From NCBI GenBank assembly GCA_040388625.1, contig JAZKBK010000006.1, positions 234,702 to 298,701 on the forward strand: a stretch of 64,000 nt of DNA, given 5' to 3'. The position numbers and the translations under genes are program-made. The notes beneath the pieces were generated by a model. That model did not search any database and was not told where the DNA came from. It saw nothing but the letters and a program-made list of their open reading frames with translations. Below are positions 16,304 to 25,641 of this stretch, piece by piece. Source of the stretch: Gemmatimonadota bacterium (GTDB lineage: Bacteria; Gemmatimonadota; Gemmatimonadetes; Gemmatimonadales; Gemmatimonadaceae). Each line of letters begins with the position of its first letter. The first letter of the stretch is position 1.

Positions 16304-17458
16304 ATGACACAAAGTGCGCAGCGGCAGGTTCCACCGTCGATCGGCGCAAAGCCGGACCTCCATACCTTCGAGCACCACTGGCAGGACGAGGCCGACGCGG
16401 CCTACCTGTACGACATCCTGGCCGACCTCGAAAAGGATACTCACAAAAGTGATGTCTTCCGCCGACTCTCGGCGGTCGAAAGCCGACATCTCGAGATCTG
16501 GGCGAGGCTGATCCGCGAGAACGGCGGAACTCCAAAACAATTCAGGCCCACCGCGCGCACTCGACTGCTCGCGGTGCTGGGCAAGCTGCTTGGACCCGGG
16601 TTTCTGCTCCCCATGCTGCTCGCGGAAGAAGGACGCGAGGTGAAGGGCTACATGGACATGCACCGCGCAACGCCGCGCGGTGCACCGGGCGGCTCGGAAG
16701 CCCTGCTGCTCGCGCGCGAATCCGCCGAGCACGCCACCGAGCTTTCCGCGATTACAGGGACCAGCGAGGAGCCGTGGCATCGGAAGGGATCGGGCGGATT
16801 CCTGCGTAACACGGTTTACGGCTTCAACGACGGTCTCACGGCGAACTTCGGTCTCGTCGCCGGCGTGCTGGGGGCGGCGGCTGCGTCACCGCAGCACATG
16901 GTGATCGTCGCTGGCGTCGCCGGACTGATCGCAGACGCGTTGTCGATGGGATCGAGCGGTTATCTCGCGGCCAAGAGCGAGCAGGAAGTCTATCAGCATG
17001 AGATCGAGATGGAGCGCGACGAGATTGCGCTGATGCCCGAAGTGGAGCGCGACGAGCTCGCGCTCATGTATGAGGCCAAGGGGATGGAACGCGGTGTCGC
17101 CGAACAGCTCGCGCAGGAGATCATGCACGATCCCGAGCGGATGCTCCGCGAGCAGGTTCGGGAAGAGCTCGAGATCGGCGAGCCAAACATGTCGCCGCTG
17201 CGCGAGGCGTGGCTGACCGGAGGCGCAACTGCAATTGGTGCGTTGATACCGGTACTGCCGTTCTTCTTTCTGACCGGGCGATCGGCAGTAATAACATCGT
17301 TCGTAATCGCGATGGCGAGCCATTTCTTCGTTGGCGGATTGAGATCGGTTTTCACGGGCCGCGGGTTGTTCCGGTCCGGGTTCGACATGTTCGTCGTCGG
17401 GCTCGGCGTCGCGGCTGTCGGCTACTACGCGGGAGAATGGGTGGCACATCTGCTATGA
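16304..17458 (+). CDS. Membrane-bound ferritin-like / VIT1-CCC1 family iron exporter (MbfA-type)
   Basis: 384 residues. The N-terminal half (about 15-160) is a ferritin-like four-helix domain with spaced acidic and His ligands (HHWQDEADAAYLYDILADLE, SAVESRHLEIWARLI, EEGREVKGYMDMH, ARESAEHATELS). The C-terminal half (about 170-384) is a VIT1/CCC1 transporter: NTVYGFNDGLTANFGLVAGV, then a cytosolic helical insertion rich in Glu/Met (QEVYQHEIEMERDEIALMPE), then the last three membrane helices. This fusion is known as MbfA in rhizobia, where it exports iron and protects against peroxide. ATG 16304 was preferred over TTG 16280. The downstream lipoprotein-like gene overlaps by 4 bp. Confidence 0.9.
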   Translation: MTQSAQRQVPPSIGAKPDLHTFEHHWQDEADAAYLYDILADLEKDTHKSDVFRRLSAVESRHLEIWARLIRENGGTPKQFRPTARTRLLAVLGKLLGPGFLLPMLLAEEGREVKGYMDMHRATPRGAPGGSEALLLARESAEHATELSAITGTSEEPWHRKGSGGFLRNTVYGFNDGLTANFGLVAGVLGAAAASPQHMVIVAGVAGLIADALSMGSSGYLAAKSEQEVYQHEIEMERDEIALMPEVERDELALMYEAKGMERGVAEQLAQEIMHDPERMLREQVREELEIGEPNMSPLREAWLTGGATAIGALIPVLPFFFLTGRSAVITSFVIAMASHFFVGGLRSVFTGRGLFRSGFDMFVVGLGVAAVGYYAGEWVAHLL

Positions 17459-17937
17459 TGAAGATCACACACGCAGCGCTCGCGTTACTCGTCACAGGTG
17501 CGACAGGATGCGTCCTTGTCGCCGGTAACAGCGGCAGTTTTTCGGCGTATCCGACGGACTCGCAGCGGATCGAGGCGCGGTCCGAGATTGTCAGCATGAT
17601 GGACGCATCCGCGCGCGCCTGGACGAGGGGTGATCTGGATGGTTTCATGGACTCGTACGAGTCGGGCAGCGGAATTACTTACGTTACCCCAACCGGCGTG
17701 GTCCACGGTCGCGATGCAATTCGCGCGCGATACGCACCGCGCTTCGCTCGTGGAGCGCGACAGGATTCACTTTCGTTCGAGAACCTCGAGGTGGATCTGC
17801 TCGCGCCGGATCTCGCGAACGTCATCGCCTATTACAGGCTGAGTCGCGGCGACTCTACCGTTGCCCGCGGGCCGACGAGCCTCGTGATGCGCAGGCGCGA
17901 CGGACAGTGGCGCATCATCCACGACCATTCTTCGTGA
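17455..17937 (+). CDS. SnoaL/DUF4440-like NTF2-fold secreted protein
   Basis: 160 residues. The start is a hydrophobic export signal (ALALLVTGATGCVLVAG) with a Cys that could be lipidated, though the lipobox is imperfect. The mature part has the NTF2-like pattern of the DUF4440/SnoaL group: SMMDASARAWTRGDLDGFMDSY, then YVTPTGVVHGRDAIRARYAP and TSLVMRRRDGQWRIIHDHSS. These folds bind small ligands or act as isomerases or hydrolases, but no specific activity can be assigned. ATG 17455 overlaps the MbfA-type gene's stop (ATGA); an adjacent ATG at 17458 is equally possible. Co-expression with the ferritin-like exporter is likely. Confidence 0.75.
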   Translation: MMKITHAALALLVTGATGCVLVAGNSGSFSAYPTDSQRIEARSEIVSMMDASARAWTRGDLDGFMDSYESGSGITYVTPTGVVHGRDAIRARYAPRFARGARQDSLSFENLEVDLLAPDLANVIAYYRLSRGDSTVARGPTSLVMRRRDGQWRIIHDHSS

Positions 17938-18228
17938 TCCATGGTCCCGCATCGCAGTGGCGTCCGCGGACATTGCCTGAGACATCGCGGTGACGACGCT
18001 CACGTCCTGCGGCTCGCCACGGTCGCGGGGCGATCAGGGATGACCGGGCCTTCGGCGGCCAGGGAGAATGCATGCAGTAGGCGTTGAAATTCGACGTTAT
18101 CGACCTAGCACCAGTGTAGGGCAGCCCCTTACACGGGAAAGTGGGACTTGCCCGACAGTCGCAAGCCGATGCGAGTGGTATGATTCCGAATCACCGTTGA
18201 CGCGAGAGTGTGCTTTGCGGTCATCACG
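17938..18228. other. Intergenic region, 291 bp, no gene seen
   Basis: No convincing ORF or RNA gene. An extended -10-like TGGTATGAT (18176-18184) precedes the AI-2E-family gene but lacks a matching -35. Confidence 0.4.
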
Positions 18229-19344
18229 ATGTGTACGTTGAAGCAATCGGACGAGACCGGACACGCTGCGCTGGACGATGTCGCGCCGCGCGATACGACC
18301 GCTCCCGCGACGACGCTCGCTCCGCCGCACGGGTCGCCGGGTGCGGTGTCCGCGCGTTACCGCAGGCGCGCGGGAGCGTTCATCGCGATCCTCGCGATCG
18401 GAATCATCATAGCGATTCGCCACTACATTCCAGGACTCCTGGGTGCGGCGATTCTCCACGTGCTGTGCCTGCGTGCATATCGCCGCCTGGCCAGCCGCAT
18501 GCGCCCGAAAAGGGCTGCGCTGGTAGTCGCATTGGGAATGGCAACCCTGTTTCTCATTCCTATAGTGTGGCTCTGCGCAGTGGCGCTTGCGCAGTTTCCT
18601 GACACGGTGGCTCGTGTAGTCCAGAGCACGACTTTCCGTCGTCTCGCCGAGCTTCAGATCGGTCCCTTCGACGTTGGCGCGCAGTTCTCGCGAATGCTGG
18701 AGTCGCTTGCGACATCCGCACCGAAGCAGGTCTTTTCGCTGGCGGGGAGTGTCACACGCGGCATTCTGAACCTTCTGATCGCGACCGTCGGTCTCTATTA
18801 CCTGTTGTATCGAGCCGATGATCTATGGGCGCGCGTTCGACCGCTCATTCCATTTTCCGCAGCAGGTGCGGATGCACTGCGGTTGCGTTTTGGCCTCGTA
18901 ACGGAGGCGACCCTGCTCGGCATGCTCGCAACGGGAATGGCACAGGGCACGACCGTTGGCCTCGCGTTCTGGATCGTGGGTCTTCCCAACCCGATCGTGT
19001 GGGGAATGGCAACAGCGATTGCGTCCATCTTCCCGATTCTCGGCAGCGCGCTCGTCTGGGGGCCGGGAGTACTCGTCCTTGTTGCAAACGGGCGCTACGG
19101 CGCGGCTGCGGTGCTCGCGCTCATCGGCGGCGTCGTGGCATCCAACATCGACAACATCATCCGGCCACTGATCTATCGCCGCGTGTCGGGCATTCATCCG
19201 TTGGCGACCCTGGTCGGTGCGTTCGCGGGAGTTGAACTGATGGGAATCACAGGGCTCCTGATGGGACCTCTCGCAATTTCGTACCTGTTCGAGCTGCTGC
19301 GCCTGTATGAGAGTGAGTTCGGCGAGCTGGCGACACAGCAGTAA
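18229..19344 (+). CDS. AI-2E family (PerM/TqsA-like) transporter
   Basis: 371 residues with about seven to eight membrane helices. The family pattern is clear in the second half: NLLIATVGLYYLLYRADDLW, LGMLATGMAQGTTVGLAFWI, VGLPNPIVWGMATAIASIFP, GGVVASNIDNIIRPLIY and GAFAGVELMGITGLLMGPL. Members export autoinducer-2 or act as Na+/H+ antiporters; which applies here cannot be told. The N-terminal 45 residues are hydrophilic (SDETGHAALDDVAPRDTTAP). ATG 18229 was preferred over GTG 18208. The gene stands alone, 62 bp before the universal stress gene. Confidence 0.88.
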   Translation: MCTLKQSDETGHAALDDVAPRDTTAPATTLAPPHGSPGAVSARYRRRAGAFIAILAIGIIIAIRHYIPGLLGAAILHVLCLRAYRRLASRMRPKRAALVVALGMATLFLIPIVWLCAVALAQFPDTVARVVQSTTFRRLAELQIGPFDVGAQFSRMLESLATSAPKQVFSLAGSVTRGILNLLIATVGLYYLLYRADDLWARVRPLIPFSAAGADALRLRFGLVTEATLLGMLATGMAQGTTVGLAFWIVGLPNPIVWGMATAIASIFPILGSALVWGPGVLVLVANGRYGAAAVLALIGGVVASNIDNIIRPLIYRRVSGIHPLATLVGAFAGVELMGITGLLMGPLAISYLFELLRLYESEFGELATQQ

Positions 19345-19406
19345 GCACTCGATTCTTCCGCGGCTGGTTCGCTAGCCACAACCACACCCAATTTCCGGAG
19401 GCCTGC

Positions 19407-20360
19407 ATGCAACAAGAGAACGAGACAGAGACAGCAGTTGGGAGGATGACCGCAGGGGTGACCGGATTGAATTTTCGCGGTCGCGTGGTACTGCTCGCGA
19501 GCGATGGCTCTCCGGCTGCACAGGCCGGCGCGCGCATCACTGCCGCGCTCGAACGCGAGCGCGGTGCGACACCGGAAATCCTGCACGTGTTCGATCTCAG
19601 ATCCTTTCCTACCGTGCCATTCCTGGAAGAAGCGCTCGGCGCGGGCGATCAGATGCTTGGCGAAGCAGCCCACGGCGAGCAGCGACTGGAGGTCATCGCA
19701 CAACTGGCCGGCGTGGCGCCGGAGGCATCGCGTTGGCCAGTTCACATCGCCGCTGGAACTCCGGCTGTCCAGATCGTGACGCACGCCGAAAAGCTGAACG
19801 CCGCGCTCATCGTCGTTGGGCTGCGACAGCACGGTCGACTCGACCGCATCATCGGCGATGAGACGACGCTGCAGGTACAACGACATTCCACGTGCGCCGT
19901 ATTTGCCGCGCGCGGAGACAGCACCGGATTGCCGCGGCGAATTGTCGCAGGGATCGATTTCACGCGAGCGAGCGTTGCCGCCGCTCGGGCGGCGGTGGAT
20001 ATCGCAATGCCGGACGCCAAGATGACACTCGTCCACGCGCAGGAACCGGACGACGGTTCCATCACCGATGACGGACACGCGGTGGTGAACAGCCTCGGAG
20101 TGGCTCGTGCGTTGGAAGAAGTTCGCAACTTTCTCGTGAGCCAACTACCAACCGACAGCCCTGTCACGATCGACACGCTCGCCGGATCGGGCCGGCCATC
20201 CGAGCTTCTTCTGAGCACGGCGGAGCGAGTCAACGCAGATCTCATCGCGATAGCAAGCAGGCGGCACGGACCCGTAGCCCGTCTCATGCTCGGGTCGGCT
20301 GCGGCCGAGCTGGCACGCGCATGCGTCACGTCACTTCTGCTGGTACCGCCAGTTTCATGA
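19407..20360 (+). CDS. Tandem universal stress protein (two Usp domains)
   Basis: 317 residues composed of two Usp folds (about 22-165 and 172-317). Domain 1 opens GRVVLLASDGSPAAQAGARI and domain 2 opens RIVAGIDFTRASVAAARAAV. The second domain retains a degenerate nucleotide-binding G-x-GS tail (RHGPVARLMLGSAA). The ATG at 19407 has a strong ribosome site, GGAGG, 7 bases upstream. The gene lies 69 bp before a P-type cation ATPase on the same strand, a common pairing suggesting adjustment of ion transport under energy or stress conditions. Confidence 0.9.
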   Translation: MQQENETETAVGRMTAGVTGLNFRGRVVLLASDGSPAAQAGARITAALERERGATPEILHVFDLRSFPTVPFLEEALGAGDQMLGEAAHGEQRLEVIAQLAGVAPEASRWPVHIAAGTPAVQIVTHAEKLNAALIVVGLRQHGRLDRIIGDETTLQVQRHSTCAVFAARGDSTGLPRRIVAGIDFTRASVAAARAAVDIAMPDAKMTLVHAQEPDDGSITDDGHAVVNSLGVARALEEVRNFLVSQLPTDSPVTIDTLAGSGRPSELLLSTAERVNADLIAIASRRHGPVARLMLGSAAAELARACVTSLLLVPPVS

Positions 20361-20429
20361 GTGCATCCTTCGGGGCGAATACACGTCCGCGCGTGATACG
20401 CACCGAGGGCGGATAGCCAAAGGCACCGT

Positions 20430-23246
20430 GTGGCGCTCTCCTCTACTGGCAATCATGAATCTGGCGGAACGCTGACGCAGGGCGTCACCGTCGCGTGGCA
20501 CTCGCTCGACGCTGATGAAGCGCTGCAGCGAATCGGAGCGTCACGGCACGGACTATCGGAGGCCGAAGCGGAGCGCCGGCTCGTAACGTGCGGCCGCAAC
20601 GTCATCCAGGTGGTACGCCCGGAGCGTGCCTGGCGAATCCTCCTGCGACAATTCGCCAGTGTCATTGTTCTCCTGCTCGTAGTGGCAGCGCTTTTTGCGC
20701 TGTTCTCCGGTGACGTCGCTGACGCAATCGCAATCGCAGCCGTGCTGGTGCTGAATATTGCCATCGGCTTCGCCACCGAGATCAAAGCGCGCCGTGCGAT
20801 GGAAGCGCTCCGCCGCATGGATGCGCACCAGGCGACCGTCATCCGGGACGCAGTTGTCAGACGGATAGACGCGGCCAGGGTTGTCCCTGGCGACGTAATC
20901 GTCATGGAAGCGGGAAGTGCCGTACCTGCAGATGCACGGATACTGACCGCAATGGAACTGACGACGGTAGAAGCACCGCTGACGGGTGAAGCACTCCCCG
21001 TATCGAAGCGCGCTGCACCGCCGGCAGCGATCGACGCACCGCTCGGCGACCGAACTTCAATGCTGTACATGGGCACAACCGTTGTCACAGGAAGCGTCAC
21101 CGCCGTCGTGGTTGCGACGGGAAGCGGAACCGAAGTCGGACGGATTGGCATGCTTGTGTCCGGCATCTCCGACGAGCCGACGCCGCTGGAGAAGCGGCTC
21201 GACGTGCTTGGACGACAAGTCGTGTTCGCGGCAATCGCGGTCGGAGTCGGGGTAGCCGTTCTCGACTTTGCGCACGGCAGTCCGCTCGCGTCGGTATTTC
21301 TCATAGCCGTTGCAATCGCGGTCGCGGCAGTACCGGAAGGACTGCCGGCAGTAGTAACGATTACAATGGCTGTCGGCGTACGACGCATGGCGAAACGGAA
21401 GGCAGTCGTGCGGCGAATGTCGATGGTCGAAAGTCTGGGGTCGGTGACCGTAGTGTGCACCGACAAGACGGGAACGCTGACGCTCGGTGACATGACCGCC
21501 GTTGCATTCTGGACGCCCGATGGTGTTGCATGGCCGGACGCTGGAACCGAGATCGCCGTCAGCGGCGCTGGTTACAGGCCGGAGGGTGAGTTCCTTGTAA
21601 ACGGAGTACCGACGCCTGCGAGCGACCTTCCGGCACTCCACCGATCGCTGGTTGCAGGCTCCATGGCAAACCGCGCGAATCTCGCTCACACGCGCAGCGA
21701 CGAGTGGCGTGCGCAGGGCGATCCGACGGAGGCGGCTCTTCTCGTGGCGGCACGCAAGGGTTCAATCGATCGTGCCGAACTGCTGCATACGATGCCCGAA
21801 ATCGCGGAGCTGCCGTTCTCGAGCCAACGAATGGTGATGGCGACGTTTCATCGCTCGTCCACCGGCGCGATCCAGACATTCGTGAAAGGAGCCCCCGACC
21901 GCGTGCTCGCTCGCTGCACCACCGCCGCGACACCGACCGGCGATCGAAATCTGAGCCCAGTCGCGCGGAGTACGGTGCTGCGCAGCAACGAAGCGCTGGC
22001 GGCCCGCGGGCTACGTGTGCTAGCGCTCGCAGACGGCCAACCGCAGGGTACGGACGAAGCGAGTCTGCAGAACCTGTGCTTCCTGGGCCTGGTCGGGATG
22101 TTTGACCCGCCCGCGCCGGGAGTAGCCGAGACGATTCATTCGTTGCGCACGGCGGGCATACGCACGATCATGCTTACCGGCGACCAACGACTCACCGCAA
22201 GCGTCATTGCGCATGCGCTCGGTGTTGCTGCAGAGGGCAGCGAGGCACTCGACGGAGCCGAGATCGACGCGCTATCGGACACCGCCCTCGCCGCGCGACT
22301 GGAATCGGTGAGCGCATTCAGCCGAGTGAGTCCGGAAGCGAAGCTGCGAATCGTCGCGGCCTTGCAGATGGACGGAAACGTCGTTGCGATGCTCGGCGAC
22401 GGCGTCAACGATGCGCCGGCTCTTGCGCGCGCGGACATCGGTGTCGCGATGGGTGGTCGCGGCACGGACGTAGCCAAGGAAGCGGCCGGCGTCGTTCTGG
22501 CAGATGACCGGTTCTCCACGGTTGCTGTCGCCGTCGAAGAAGGGCGCGTGATCTACAGCAACATCAGGCGCTTCGTGTTCTATCTGCTGAGCTGCAATCT
22601 CGCAGAGGTTCTCGTGCTGTTTGCGGCTGCGATCGCCGGTCTCGCGTCTCCCCTCCAGCCACTCCAGATACTCTGGCTCAATCTGCTGACTGACACATTT
22701 CCGGCGCTTGCGCTTGCCATGGAGCCATCCAGTCCAGGCGTAATGACGCGACCTCCGCAGAATCCGCACGCACCGTTGCTGTCGCGGCGACTCGTCCTGA
22801 CCTCAGGCGGATATGCGCTTCTAATTGCAGCCGCCACGTTCTCCGCTTTACTATGGGGTCTATCGGAAACTGGCGGCGATCGCATCCAGGTGGTTCGGCA
22901 TGCCGGAACGCTCGCCTTTATGACCCTCGCGCTTGCTCAGATCACGCAGCTCGTCAACGCTCGAAATCTGCCAGGCGACGTGGGCACGCGGCGGATCAAC
23001 TGGTACGTCGCAGCCGCGGCGGGAGTCGCAGTGGCGCTGCAGCTGGCAACCGTTTACGTGCCTCCGCTCGCGAGAGTGCTGGCCGTCACTCCGATCGACC
23101 TGACGGACATCGCCGTCATAACTGCGCTTGCGCTGGCGCCACTCTACGGCGGCTATATCTTTCGATTCGCCGCCGCGAAGTGGCCGCGCTCAGACAGCTA
23201 TGCTGAGCAACCGTCCAGGAACATGCACGACCTTCTTCGGCGATGA
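20430..23246 (+). CDS. P2-type cation-transporting ATPase (Ca2+/Na+-like)
   Basis: 938 residues. Motifs: actuator loop LTGEALPV at 184-191 (Ala where most pumps have Ser of TGES), membrane motif PEGLP at 302-306, phosphorylation site Asp345 in CTDKTGTLT, N-domain FVKGAPDRVL, hinge LTGDQRLTA and GDGVNDAPAL. PEGLP in M4 and about ten membrane helices place it among SERCA/PMCA-like or Na+-type P2 ATPases rather than heavy-metal pumps. The N-terminus has the cation-ATPase N domain. GTG 20430 is the only sensible start. The 3' end overlaps the convergent leuS gene by 57 bp. Confidence 0.93.
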   Translation: MALSSTGNHESGGTLTQGVTVAWHSLDADEALQRIGASRHGLSEAEAERRLVTCGRNVIQVVRPERAWRILLRQFASVIVLLLVVAALFALFSGDVADAIAIAAVLVLNIAIGFATEIKARRAMEALRRMDAHQATVIRDAVVRRIDAARVVPGDVIVMEAGSAVPADARILTAMELTTVEAPLTGEALPVSKRAAPPAAIDAPLGDRTSMLYMGTTVVTGSVTAVVVATGSGTEVGRIGMLVSGISDEPTPLEKRLDVLGRQVVFAAIAVGVGVAVLDFAHGSPLASVFLIAVAIAVAAVPEGLPAVVTITMAVGVRRMAKRKAVVRRMSMVESLGSVTVVCTDKTGTLTLGDMTAVAFWTPDGVAWPDAGTEIAVSGAGYRPEGEFLVNGVPTPASDLPALHRSLVAGSMANRANLAHTRSDEWRAQGDPTEAALLVAARKGSIDRAELLHTMPEIAELPFSSQRMVMATFHRSSTGAIQTFVKGAPDRVLARCTTAATPTGDRNLSPVARSTVLRSNEALAARGLRVLALADGQPQGTDEASLQNLCFLGLVGMFDPPAPGVAETIHSLRTAGIRTIMLTGDQRLTASVIAHALGVAAEGSEALDGAEIDALSDTALAARLESVSAFSRVSPEAKLRIVAALQMDGNVVAMLGDGVNDAPALARADIGVAMGGRGTDVAKEAAGVVLADDRFSTVAVAVEEGRVIYSNIRRFVFYLLSCNLAEVLVLFAAAIAGLASPLQPLQILWLNLLTDTFPALALAMEPSSPGVMTRPPQNPHAPLLSRRLVLTSGGYALLIAAATFSALLWGLSETGGDRIQVVRHAGTLAFMTLALAQITQLVNARNLPGDVGTRRINWYVAAAAGVAVALQLATVYVPPLARVLAVTPIDLTDIAVITALALAPLYGGYIFRFAAAKWPRSDSYAEQPSRNMHDLLRR

Positions 23247-25562
23247 CGCAACGAACTTCGCGATAGACTCGTCCTTCATCGCGAGTGCGAACGCCGCATC
23301 CTGTGTGATGTCACGCGGCACACGGATCTTGCCACGCACCTTCCCGTTCACCTGAACCACCAGGTCTATCTCGTCGTCGACGAGCAAGGACGGATCGAAC
23401 TCCGGCCAGCGTGAGTCGAACACGCTGGTGTCGTGACCGAGCTGCTCCCACAATTCTTCAGCGAGATGCGGCGCGAACGGCGCAACCAGTTGCACGAGCG
23501 GCTCAACCTCGGCCCGACGCGGAACACGGTCGGACTTGCGGAGCACGTTCATGTACTCCATCATCGCCGCTACGGCCGTATTGTAGCTGAGACGCGGTAT
23601 GTCCTCGCCCACCTTTTTGACTGTCGCGTGCAACTTGCGCTCGACTTCCGGATCCAGAGTTCCGTCAGTGTCACAATCGCGCACCGAAACCCAGAGACGA
23701 TCGAGGAAGCGGCGCACTCCGGAGATCCCCTTGTCCCTGAAGTCGCCACCCTCTTCGAAGGGCCCGAGGAACATGAGATAAGTGCGGAAGGCGTCCGCGC
23801 CCCACGTGTCGATGTACTCATCGGGATTCACCACGTTGCCCTTGCTCTTGGACATCTTCGCGCCTTCGCGAATGATGAGACCGTGAGCGCGGAACTTGGT
23901 GAACGGCTCCTCGAAGTCGAGCAGGCCGGCGTCGTGCAGCACCATCGTCACGAACCGTGAATACAGCAGATGCAGCACCGCGTGCTCGTTGCCGCCGATG
24001 TATGAATCAACCGGCAGCCACTTACGCGTGATAGCGGGATCAAATGGCTGACTGTCGTCGCCTACGCTCGGATAGCGCAGGAAGTACCACGCGCTGTCGA
24101 GGAACGTGTCGGACACATCGGTCTCGCGGCGCGCCATCTTTCCGCACGTCGGACACGGCACGCGGTACCACTCGTCGTGACGGGCGAGCGGCGAGATGCC
24201 TGAATCGTCCGGCTTGAAGTCATCGATCATCGGCAGCAACACCGGAAGATCCTTCTCCGGAACCGGAACGACTCCGCACTCATCGCAGTAGATGATCGGA
24301 ATCGGCGGGCCCCAGTAACGCTGCCGAGAGATGCACCAGTCGTGCAGACGATAGTTCGTGACTGGAGTGGCCTTGCCCTTTGCCTCCAGCGACTTGACGA
24401 TCGCGTGCTTGGCGGCGTGCACAGTCATTCCATTGAACTCGCCGGACTCGATGAGCGTCTCGTCTTCGTGCACGACTTTCTTCACAGGCAGCTCGAAGCC
24501 GTGAGCGAATTCCAGATCGCGCTCATCGTGCGCCGGCACGGCCATTATCGCACCAGTGCCGTACTCCATCAGCACGTAGTCCGACACCCACACGGGGATC
24601 TGCTCGCCCGTAGCAGGATTCGTTACCGTGCTTCCAGTGGCCACGCCGGTCTTGTCCCTGGTCGTCTTGCGCGACACGAGATCGCGACGCGATGCACGCT
24701 CGCGATACTCGTCCACAGCCGCGCGCTGCGCATCGGTGGTGTGCGCGTCGACCAGTGGATGCTCCGGGGCGAGCACGACGTACGTCGCGCCAAATATCGT
24801 ATCCGGGCGCGTCGTGAACACCTTGATTCCATCGAACCAGATCTCGGCGCCTTCGGACTTGCCGATCCAGTTGCGCTGCGCGGTCTTGGTTGTCTCGGAC
24901 CAGTCGAGATTGTCGAGATTCGCTAGCAGGCGATCTGCGTAGCGCGAGATCGCGAAGAACCACTGCTCCAGAAACCGCTGCTCGACCTTGCTGCCGCAAC
25001 GCTCGCACTCGCCGGCGATCACCTGCTCGTTGGCCAGCACTGTCTTGTCGGTCGGGCACCAGTTGACCGCGGCCGCCTTCCTGTACACGAGCCCCTGCTT
25101 GTACAGCTGAAGGAATACCCACTGCGTCCAGCGGTAATACTCCGGATCGGTGGTCGACAGCGACCGTGTCCAGTCCACCATCAAACCGCCGTTCTCCAGC
25201 TGGCGCCGGAAGTTGGCGATGTTGCGCGGGATCATCTCCGCCGGATGCACGCCGACCTTGAGCGCGTAATTCTCGGAATGGATTCCGAACGCGTCGTAGC
25301 CCAGCGGCTCGAATACGTCGAGACCCTGCATGCGCTGATATCGCGCAAAAATGTCATTGCCCGTGAACGCAAACATGTTTCCGACGTGCAAGCCTTCCGC
25401 AGACGGATACGGAAACATCATCAACGCGTAGTACGGACGCTCGGCACCACGTATGTTGGCGACATTGGTGCCGCGCTCGGCCCAACGCGCGCGCCACTTG
25501 GCCTCTATCGCGCCCGGATCGTACGGCGGAACGGTTTCGGATTGGCGGTCGACTGATTCCAT
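23190..25562 (-). CDS. leuS: Leucyl-tRNA synthetase
   Basis: 790 residues, a complete class I synthetase that charges tRNA-Leu. The HIGH motif appears as HVGN at 59-62 (PYPSAEGLHVGN). The connective editing domain contains TTRPDTIFGATYVVLAPEHP and GAIMAVPAHDERD. A zinc-like Cys cluster occurs (CEYCG-type, GECERCGSK). The KMSKS loop lies near residue 568 (EGAKMSKSKGNVVNP). The C-terminal anticodon domain ends with VQVNGKVRGKIRVP. ATG 25562 begins a plausible N-terminus. The gene diverges from aspA and converges with the ATPase gene with overlapping 3' ends. Confidence 0.98.
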   Translation of the reverse strand: MESVDRQSETVPPYDPGAIEAKWRARWAERGTNVANIRGAERPYYALMMFPYPSAEGLHVGNMFAFTGNDIFARYQRMQGLDVFEPLGYDAFGIHSENYALKVGVHPAEMIPRNIANFRRQLENGGLMVDWTRSLSTTDPEYYRWTQWVFLQLYKQGLVYRKAAAVNWCPTDKTVLANEQVIAGECERCGSKVEQRFLEQWFFAISRYADRLLANLDNLDWSETTKTAQRNWIGKSEGAEIWFDGIKVFTTRPDTIFGATYVVLAPEHPLVDAHTTDAQRAAVDEYRERASRRDLVSRKTTRDKTGVATGSTVTNPATGEQIPVWVSDYVLMEYGTGAIMAVPAHDERDLEFAHGFELPVKKVVHEDETLIESGEFNGMTVHAAKHAIVKSLEAKGKATPVTNYRLHDWCISRQRYWGPPIPIIYCDECGVVPVPEKDLPVLLPMIDDFKPDDSGISPLARHDEWYRVPCPTCGKMARRETDVSDTFLDSAWYFLRYPSVGDDSQPFDPAITRKWLPVDSYIGGNEHAVLHLLYSRFVTMVLHDAGLLDFEEPFTKFRAHGLIIREGAKMSKSKGNVVNPDEYIDTWGADAFRTYLMFLGPFEEGGDFRDKGISGVRRFLDRLWVSVRDCDTDGTLDPEVERKLHATVKKVGEDIPRLSYNTAVAAMMEYMNVLRKSDRVPRRAEVEPLVQLVAPFAPHLAEELWEQLGHDTSVFDSRWPEFDPSLLVDDEIDLVVQVNGKVRGKIRVPRDITQDAAFALAMKDESIAKFVASSPKKVVHVPGRLLSIAV

Positions 25563-25641
25563 TCACTCAAAATAAGGGTGCCGTATAGCCCCGTAGCCCC
25601 CGGAAGTCCCGAAAATGGCCGCGTGTGCGTAGCTTTTGGCG

